This document shows positions 57,720-64,000 of a stretch of DNA of 64,000 nt, piece by piece. A program made the translations under genes and the position numbers. Numbering within the stretch: position 1 is the first letter of the stretch; every line of letters begins with the position of its first letter. Below the pieces are notes generated by a model. It worked only from the letters and a program-made list of their open reading frames with translations, was not told the DNA's origin and did not search any database. Origin of the DNA: Gnetum montanum (lineage: Eukaryota; Streptophyta; Gnetopsida; Gnetales; Gnetaceae); assembly GCA_015680685.1 (NCBI GenBank), contig MNCI01036180.1:62001-126000 (forward strand). Direction: 5' to 3'.

Positions 57720-58766
57720 TTGATGTCCCTCCCGGCGGAGAACCTGTTATGACAGGACGAACTGAGAGTACTCTGTCAGTGAAGTTTGGGGAGATCAGCA
57801 AGGCACAGAAATGGTTGCACATCCATGCCCCGCCATCTATTGTCTGTTGTTTAGATGATGCCAGCCTTATGGAGCTATTTACAACCCCGAGCCCTGATGT
57901 GTTGATAGCTGAAATGATCGGGATTGTGGATTCATTCGACAAGTCCGTCTCCTACTACAGCACCTGTATTAAGGGTGTCAAAATAGTTTTTCATCTGTCG
58001 GCCAAATTCTTTTCGGACCTATTCGATGTACTGACAGATGGCGTAAATGTAGTTTTGGACAGGGCTCAGAAAGAGCTTCATATGGTACGTGAGCTAGAGG
58101 ATTGGTTGGGTATTGTCAAGGGCTCCAAGGGATTCCCTATGTAGGGGAAGTCAAAGGTTGAGAAAGTTAATGAATTATATCCCCTATTTAGGGCACAGGT
58201 GTTCCCTAAATCCCTGTCCTAGGTGAGGAGTCTTGGTGTTGAAGCTGTGCGCATCATGCGAACCATCTTAGAAACTGGGATGCGTTATAATTGGGCTCAA
58301 TTTTTGTTGCCGGGACTTCATAAGGAGATAGTGCGATTGTGCTCAAACGTTGAGGCGCAATCCCATTTTACATTTGCATTCTTTGCTGGCTATCTTCGTC
58401 ACTTGGCCGAGTTTCTAGTGGTTCGTGCTGTCAATAAATATGTTCTATGGGATCGAACTCAATTATCTCGCCCGTGGATCAATCATTTGTTCGAGACAGT
58501 TGAGTCCCAAGATGCTCTTGAGGGGATTAATGAATCTGTGTCCATCACGATAGGAGGGTCATCTGGTACCTCAATCCACACACGTGATAGTGTGGGGTTG
58601 GAACCAGACGATGTGCCCTATACTAGAAAGAGGGCTGAACGAGTCATCAAGGAGACCATTGGTAAGGCCAAGTCAAAGTTCCCGAAGCATGAACGCTTAA
58701 AAGAGATGACCTCAAATGTGGAAGAGCCAAAGGTGAAGCGCATACGGTTCAAGATCCCTGTCCGAG
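57720..58766 (+). pseudogene. Antisense gene exon 4: unknown globular region
   Basis: 349 codons from DVPPGGEPVMTGRTESTLSV to FKIPVRG, broken only by TAG at 58142 and 58220, both in the same frame. Blocks: KAQKWLHIHAPPSIVCCLDD, YNWAQFLLPGLHKEIVRLCS, YLRHLAEFLVVRAVNKYVLW; then a basic tail (YTRKRAERVIKETIGKAKSK). I recognise no family. Predominantly helical by eye. The acceptor at 57720 (TGTTTACAG) is chosen over 57707 because only it keeps the phase. Confidence 0.55.
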
Positions 58767-59471
58767 GTAAGTAAACTTGGTGCACTTATTGCATTATCAT
58801 TTTTGTCTTATTCATATTTTTCGTTTTGACCGCTTATATGAAACTAACGCCCTCAGACTTGACTCAAGAAGTGAGAAGACAGGAGTTAGAGACCATTATG
58901 GAGGAGGCGGAAGCTACAACCGACTTAATAATTGAGGAGGAGAAGGAGGTCAGCAAGGATCAGGCGGAGGGGACAGAAGAGTTAGCGGAAGATACCACGG
59001 AGACTGAACTGGTCGATGACCAGGGTGGTGTTGATGAAATGTTCAGTAGCTTCCTTAAAGGAGGACTGGACCTCGGTGACCCTCCAAAATCGGAAGGGGA
59101 CAGGGAACATAGTATACTTTCTTTTGTTTTATTGTGTTGCTTTGTGAATTTTTGTTTCTATGGTGTTTTACTTTTATGTTTTTATCTCTTCCAGATGAAG
59201 GTAGGACGATGCGGCTAGACGTGCCCATGAAAATGAATCCCCCTGAAATGACTGCAAAGGTTAGTCCATCTCGTACTCGTGGACCATTTACTTGGACCGA
59301 TATGCCAAGTAAAATGGATTTTGTGGCTGGTATTGCTGACGAGGTGGTCAAACATATTTAGGAAGCCCACCCTGAGATAAGTACAAATGTCTTGAGCCTT
59401 TTGCAGCTTTAGAATTTCATATCCCTTTTTTATCGTCTAATGTTTAATGCCCGTTCTTTTTGTGTGCGTAG

Positions 59472-60254
59472 GAGCTAAGCTGAGGTGGGATCCATCTGAG
59501 ACTGTTAGCATTGAAAGTTTGCCCACACTACCCCCAGAAGTCGAACAAATACCAAGGCCGATCTATGACGAGGTGGCGGAAGGTCTTGTACATAATGCCA
59601 AATCGCTTTGGACCTATAGGTGTTTCATGAATAGTTATGGTTGCAAATCCAAGCAAAGGAAAAAGAAGTTTTTGAGTTGTTAGTTGAGCGTGATGATCTC
59701 AAGGCTCGGTATGAGTTCGCCTCGACTAGACTAAGTGGTGATCATTCTTGGCAAACTTTCGAGGTCACTTATACTAGATACTGGAACTTGCTTAATCGCC
59801 ACGCGTCACTGACCCAGAAACTAGCAGAGCGTAAGGCCTAGGTAGATCTACTGAACCTCAAGTGCCAGGATTGGAAGGCTTTTGCTTCCAAGGTGCGTAA
59901 ATGGGGTTAGGATGAGAAGAACCACAAGCACAACTACAAGAAATCGTTGAAGGAAGTATCCATTGAAAAGCGCCAGGTTAAAATGTTTGTGGAGGATCTG
60001 GGTCTATGCTCTGCGTTTGATACCTTTTCTCAGAATACAACTGTTGAAATGGAATCGCCTACTAGGGTAATTATGACCACTTCTGGGGAGGTTTTTGTGG
60101 GTGAATTCCCTTTAAAGCATCCTACATGGTCAGCGGTTGACAAGGGGAAGGCCTTGGAAAACGTCGATCTAGGCCTTGATGGGACTGATTGGGCGAGTGT
60201 CTCAGAGGAGGAAATTCTCTGCCTACTGGAATTCGGTTTAGGGGGTCCCCTTCG
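59472..60254 (+). pseudogene. Antisense gene exon 7: helical, coiled-coil-like
   Basis: AKLRWDPSETVSIESLPTLP, then (after a shift near 59640) QIQAKEKEVFELLVERDDLK and NLLNRHASLTQKLAERKA, heptad-like. The C-terminal acidic part is WASVSEEEILCLLEFGLGG. Stops at 59839 and 59908. Ends TTCG/GTAAGC, phase 2, which fits exon 8 (60338-60383, stop 60381-60383). Extra ORFs of Tat-type elements often end in coiled coils, but similarity is not shown. Confidence 0.5.
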
Positions 60255-60524
60255 GTAAGCATTTTATTGCTATAAAATTCGTTCGTTGAGCATTTTCTTC
60301 TTTGTTCTTGTATTGATTATCTCTTTTGCATTTTTAGGATCGAGGCGACGATGATGTTTAAGAAGCTAGCCCCAGTGGAGTAGGGGCCCATGATGCTGGC
60401 GGGTCTAAAGGGGACGACCCTTCAGTCCCAGATGTTTAGTTTTTTGTTTTTTTTTTGAAATTATTCTGGCTCACATTTATACATGAATTGTAAATTGAAT
60501 ATTTTGAGTTGTGGTGAACAGATG

Positions 60525-60530
60525 AATAAA
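60525..60530 (+). terminator. Poly(A) signal of the antisense gene
   Basis: AATAAA 142 bp after the proposed stop codon, in an AT-rich stretch. On the same strand as the gene and opposite to E6. Confidence 0.45.
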
Positions 60531-60782
60531 ATCAGTTAACTCTTGTACTTATACATATTTCTACATATTTTTTTTGGATTTTGAGTTTAAATGTAAACAT
60601 GACACGACAATATAAAATGTTTTGATTTTTTTTTTCATTTGTGCATGAATGTAATTACAATTATGAATGGAATTATAAGCGAAGGATAATTGCAAAAATT
60701 GTTATTGACAACACGATAATGCGAACGTGAATTCGAACGATGAACTGGAATTTGGGAGAAAAATAAAGTGTAGGTAGATGAT

Positions 60783-61078
60783 CTAGTTTAAGGTCATTTT
60801 GGGCCACTCGTACTAGTTTAAGGTCATTTCTGGCCACATGCACTAGTTTAAGGCCATTTCGGGCCACGTGTAAACAAGGGAAGTTTCAAGCGACATGGGT
60901 TGATTTCTTAGGAGACCGACCATTTCTGATAATGGCTAGTTTCATGTCATTGCGGACATGATAGTTTAACGTCATTCTGGACTTAGAATGTAGTTTAATA
61001 TCGTTTCGGACAGAGAATGTAGTTTAAAGTCATTTCCGACTAGAAATGTAGTTTAATGTCATTTTGGACTAAGTGTTG
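60783..61078. repeat. Minisatellite right of the gene module (30- and 29-bp units)
   Basis: Three 30-bp units at 60783, 60813 and 60843 (CTAGTTTAAGGTCATTTTGG plus GCCACTCGTA). After a short gap, four 29-bp units at 60962, 60991, 61020 and 61049 (TAGTTTAATATCGTTTCGGA plus CAGAGAATG). Same core and orientation as 55381-55550. Confidence 0.92.
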
Positions 61079-61099
61079 TTTGTTTCTTTAGTAATTTTT

Positions 61100-62037
61100 T
61101 TTATTTTTCTCATTTTAATGTTAGGAGTTGCGTTAACGGGTATGATTCTATATTCAGCATCCCCTTCGCTGATCACGTTGAATGGTAATTCAGCCCAAGG
61201 GATGTCTGATGGAATAATTCCCGTATTGGCGTTTTCCAGCGCTTCTACATGTATTATGGTTTCTATGTCAGTTGTAATTTCTAGGTGAGACTATGTATGT
61301 ACGATTTTAGGCCCAAGTATTTCTGTGTTTAAAATATTTTTCTTTTTGTTTAAAAGATTATCGTTTACTGGTTGTTGTTCATTTGTATGGTCTTGTTTAG
61401 GCTCTTCGAGCTTAACCTACGAGCCTTGATCTATGTCGGTATACGAGGAGATGGTAGGTGTAGCAGCCTCTCCGTGTATAATGATTTCGCCACCTTCATA
61501 AGGCAGGTGAATTTCTTGGTGTATGGGGGAAGAGACTGCTTTCAGTTGGGCTAACTATGGCCTTCCCAATATTAGGTTGAACCCTGGAATTTCATCGATT
61601 ACCACAAAGTCGGCAAATGTGGGGAATTGATCCCCTGCTATAAAGTCTAAAGTCACAGTGCCTTTGACTATCACGCGTGATCCACTGAATGATTTCAAAC
61701 ATGTGGTGGCGGTTGGTCTGATTAGCTCTGTAAGCCCTAGTTGTTCGACGATGGGATATGGCACTACATTTGTGGCGGCTCCATCGTCTACATGGACCCT
61801 ATGTATCTTAAATTGATTAATTCGTATTGTTATGAAAATAGGTGCGGTTGTTACTTCTCCCATTTTCTGATCCACTTTGATGTTGTCATCATGGAAACTT
61901 AATGGCTTAGGAGTTGACCCCTGAAGCGAATTCATTACCGCATGAATTGAAGGTTCATTTGGAGGCAAGTCTTCGCTTACTGGGATAGATGTTAACATAT
62001 GCACCAGAGCTACGCAGTGGGTTTGAGATGTCAACAC
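61100..62037 (-). pseudogene. E6 aspartic protease
   Basis: Minus strand: IHRVHVDDGAATNVVPYPIV holds the active site (D-D-G-A-A; usually D-x-G-S/A-S/A-x-N). FVVIDEIPGFNLILGRP ends at a TAG (61555-61557) where Trp is expected (I-L-G-R-P-W-L). The frame then goes on with QLKAVSSPIHQEIHLPYEGG, the normal tail of Tat proteases. It is followed by the minisatellite at 61078 and not by RT. Confidence 0.85.
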
Positions 62038-62198
62038 TACGTCGTATAAGCTCAGTGAAGTGTTTTTTGTTTGAGTGCCTGCGTGACCTATGTTAGAGCT
62101 GTTGTACGCAGTGGGTTTGAGATGTCAACACTACGTCGTATAAGCTCAGTGAAGTGTTTTTTGTTTGAGTGCCTGAGTGACCTGCGTTAGAGCTGTTG
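62011..62198. repeat. Tandem duplication, 94 bp x 2
   Basis: Copies 62011-62104 and 62105-62198, each starting TACGCAGTGGGTTTGAGATG, differ at only two or three bases. It lies across the gag-protease boundary of E6; its length is not a multiple of three. Confidence 0.93.
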
Positions 62199-62910
62199 CT
62201 AGGTCTCTACTATTGGGCACATGTTTGTCGGCAATGATTTGTTCCATTGGGCCCAACAGTTTTATTTCATGCATAGTTGGTTTGTCATTTTTACCTGGAA
62301 TCGTTGATTTAGGTGTGTCATGTTTTCTGGATGATTCACCCTCATAGCCTGTGTTTGGTTTATCGTTGGGTGATGTCATGGGTACTACATTTATTGGGGT
62401 GGGTTTAGGAGGTCCTACGGCTAGCCGTTGACGCTCCTTCTCCAAGCGTTCGTGGGTAAGCTTGTCTACTAGGCGTTCTCGTGTGTGGCATGGGGGTGCA
62501 GTTGGTTTTGGGACCTCAGGTTGCTTTGGAACTTGTACTACGTATGGAGAAGGGAATGATTGCGGTTGGACTATTGCATACGGTTGAGTGCCAGGCTAAT
62601 TGGCCACCTTGATAACATAGGGGCTGGGTTTATTGTGTGTTTGCGAAGTGGAGGATTGGTGATCACTAGGATGTTTAGGTGTCCTAACAACGTATGGAGT
62701 TGGCCTAGTTGGAGGTTGTACCTCTGCTGTTGCGACTGCAGGTGGTACTCAGACTACGTAGGGAGCGGGCCGAATAGGAGGTGTTTGTGAGTTTGCAGTA
62801 GTACCGGAGGGAGGTACGCGCACCACGTATGGTTTGTCGTGTGTCGGGGTGTTAGAAGTTGCTACGGCGGGGGGTACTTGGACAACATAAGGTGTCTATG
62901 GGGGACATAA
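62140..62910 (-). pseudogene. E6 gag C-terminal part, Pro-rich
   Basis: An open stretch 62445-62146 (EKERQRLAVGPPKPTPINVV, then a helical end SRDLATALTQVTQALKQK). Upstream there is a Pro/Val/Tyr-rich region in which PYVV recurs about five times. The capsid domain is missing because the element is deleted from here into its 5' LTR. Confidence 0.6.
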
Positions 62911-62914
62911 GGTT

Positions 62915-64000
62915 TATTATGAAAAATTGGGGTTTTTATAGGTTTTAGGACATGAAATTTGGATCCCAAGTGATATGAGTGGCCATTGGTGAGAAAATTT
63001 CGGGTCGGATGACATGTGGCTATGTTGCCCGAGTGGAAAGAATATTACAACTATACAATGTGCTACATGCCAGAGTGTACATGATAGGCGTATGAACCCA
63101 GTGTACAGACTTGACCAATATAAAAGAATTGAACTTTACAAACGAACATTACTGTTACAACAAAGAATCTTGAACTTGGCCCTTGGATTTGAGCTCTAGT
63201 GTCATGAGAATGCTGCCTATAGATTTTCAGCTCATTTGGACTTGATCTAATATGGTTTTGGAAGGCTTCAAGTGGCATACACTGTGTTGCACACTAGGCG
63301 TGCACACTGGGTGTGCAGATCAGCGTGCAAGTTGGCTGAATCATCTGATCAACCTCGCTTTTGGTGGTGCACACTGGGCGTGCACGCTGGGTATGCAGAG
63401 TATGCATGATCAGTGTATAGGTCATGGAGTGCATCATTTCAAGGTTGAATCTTCATTTTTGGGTGCCTGGGATGATGCCTAACAATTGCCTTGCCTCTGA
63501 GAGTTGATTGTAGGTGAAAATATTGCTCTTTGGTGCCTGTTTTGGGCCGTTTTGGTGGTCTACGCTGGGCTGTATGCTAGTCAGCACTCACCAAAATATA
63601 CCCAGCGTACACACATGTAAATGCCTCATTTCAGGGCCCAACATTTGATCTTTAGGAGGCTGAGAGGTATTGGGGACCTTGGTGAAGGTCCTGGGGGGTC
63701 CAGATGCTCAATTTTGGCATGTTTTGGCTCATTTTTGGGGCCTAAAAGTTGCTGCACACTAGGCATGCAAGGCTATGTGCAAGAAGTATACTTAGTCAAA
63801 ACTAAGTGTTTTGATTTTGAAACTTGCAGTTCTTGCTGCCAGATGTTGATGTAGTCTCCAATGGATCTCAGGAAACTTTTACTTGCTTGATTTGACTTCG
63901 TTTGATGCTGTTTGTGAAGTTTGCAAGTTTCGGTCATGCTGGGAAGCATCATGACTTAGCTCGATTCTTGCCCTAAAGTGTTAGGTCCAAATTTTTTTGG
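62915..64000 (-). repeat. E6 5' LTR, truncated at U5 and by window end
   Basis: Homologous to 49538-50270. Starts at about 62915 inside the region after the TATA-like motif (minus strand TATAAAAACCCC), so R-U5 and primer site are deleted. Palindromic motifs here read GCGTGCACGC. The U3 start should lie about 10 bp beyond the window. Confidence 0.75.

Larger units (their letters stand above)
56038..60383 (+). pseudogene. Multi-exon antisense gene inside E6 (HAD-like N-terminus, otherwise unknown)
   Basis: Proposed exons: 56038-56168, 56832-57273, 57363-57630, 57720-58766, 58857-59111, 59195-59380, 59472-60254, 60338-60383. Donors include CACAG/GTAGGC, CTGAAG/GTAAGTGA, CCGAG/GTAAGT and TTCG/GTAAGC. 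Frames fit across junctions (phases 2, 0, 1, 1, 1, 1, 2). Two donors (59111, 59380) are weak. Exon 2 needs GTAGAG at 57274 instead of GTAAGA at 57282. About 1,050 codons. In-frame stops: 57187, 57247, 58142, 58220, 59359, 59839, 59908; a frameshift near 59640. The first exon encodes a basic start (MGKRKEVEGQGRKG). Exon 2 resembles a HAD phosphatase domain; exon 7 looks coiled-coil. Most stops are TAG or TGA where a C-to-T type change from Gln, Trp or Arg codons would explain them, so the gene was probably functional until fairly recently. Tat elements are known to carry antisense extra ORFs; whether this is one of those families needs a search. Confidence 0.6.
48956..64000 (-). mobile_element. 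E6: Tat/Ogre-type Ty3/gypsy element carrying an antisense gene module
   Basis: 3' LTR 48956-50280, purine tract, integrase, second (aRNH) RNase H, RNase H, RT, then a 5.2 kb module with an opposite-strand gene, then protease, the end of gag, and a truncated 5' LTR (62915 onward) that runs off the window. Two RNase H domains are the mark of the Tat lineage, and Ogre elements have an intron between protease and RT, the place where the module sits here. Gag N-terminus, primer site and U5 of the 5' LTR are deleted. About six stops and one frameshift break pol, but most catalytic residues remain. Confidence 0.85.

Noticed and set aside
58139-58222. Small intron removing the stops at 58142 and 58220
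   Set aside because: The only GT...AG pair (58140-58222, 83 bp) shifts the frame, whereas the frame is identical on both sides when the stops are read through.
55329-61100. Ogre-type intron between protease and RT
   Set aside because: Position fits, but I found no convincing minus-strand donor and acceptor at the two ends, so I report the module as an insert and not as an intron.

Overview
The window looks like gene-poor nuclear DNA of a seed plant, most likely a conifer or other gymnosperm. The evidence is one TIR-NBS-LRR (TNL) resistance gene, a class missing from most monocots, with a 12.8 kb intron packed with transposons. Around it are nested Ty3/gypsy elements of the Athila and Tat/Ogre types, SINE-like repeats and AT-rich spacers. 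I cannot name the species. No tRNA, rRNA, CRISPR or prokaryotic feature was seen. Single Ns at 16381, 16434 and 39681 and a 512-base N run (47858-48369) mark assembly joins.

Layout. 1-1051: flank without genes. 1052-14647 (E1): Athila-like LTR element with a perfect CTAGT target duplication but a scrambled interior, holding a second element in reverse orientation (E2, 3884-12050) that carries gag and a third ORF but no pol. 14648-16163: spacer with SINE-like copies. 16164-34432 (minus): one TNL gene in six exons. Splice phases match at every junction, including across intron 4 (18920-31714), which holds a copia remnant, a decayed Athila-like pol (E3), an LTR-gag fragment and a CACTA-like element. 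The gene carries a 2-base deletion in the LRR exon and an N-flanked inverted 52-mer in the last exon; allowing for both, the frame closes at about 1,550 codons. 34433-37440: upstream region with a duplicated block of about 180 bp, a LINE-tail-like fragment and SINE-like repeats. 37440-47857 (E4): Tat-like element with a palindromic array and a degenerate gag, interrupted by a younger pol-less element (E5, 38267-43726) with equal 877-bp LTRs. 48370-48955: piece of Athila-like pol on the minus strand.

48956-64000 (E6, minus): Tat/Ogre-type element running off the right edge. It has protease, RT, two RNase H domains and integrase. Between protease and RT it holds a 5.2 kb module with a multi-exon gene on the opposite strand (56038-60383, plus). 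Eight exons can be proposed, with phase-compatible junctions if one alternative donor is accepted. Exon 2 resembles an FCP1/NLI-type HAD phosphatase domain without its catalytic aspartates; later exons are unrecognised or coiled-coil-like. The module is flanked on both sides by the same 30-bp minisatellite, and its promoter and intron 1 are built from the same AGCGTATACGCT palindromes found in the E6 LTR. This is the best candidate here for something undescribed.

How the parts relate: the pol-less elements (E2, E5) share LTR ends, tRNA-Asp-type primer site and gag with the pol-bearing E3 lineage and would have depended on it. All retroelement reading frames here are broken, so no autonomous element is intact. 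The TNL would act as an intracellular immune receptor if its lesions are assembly errors.
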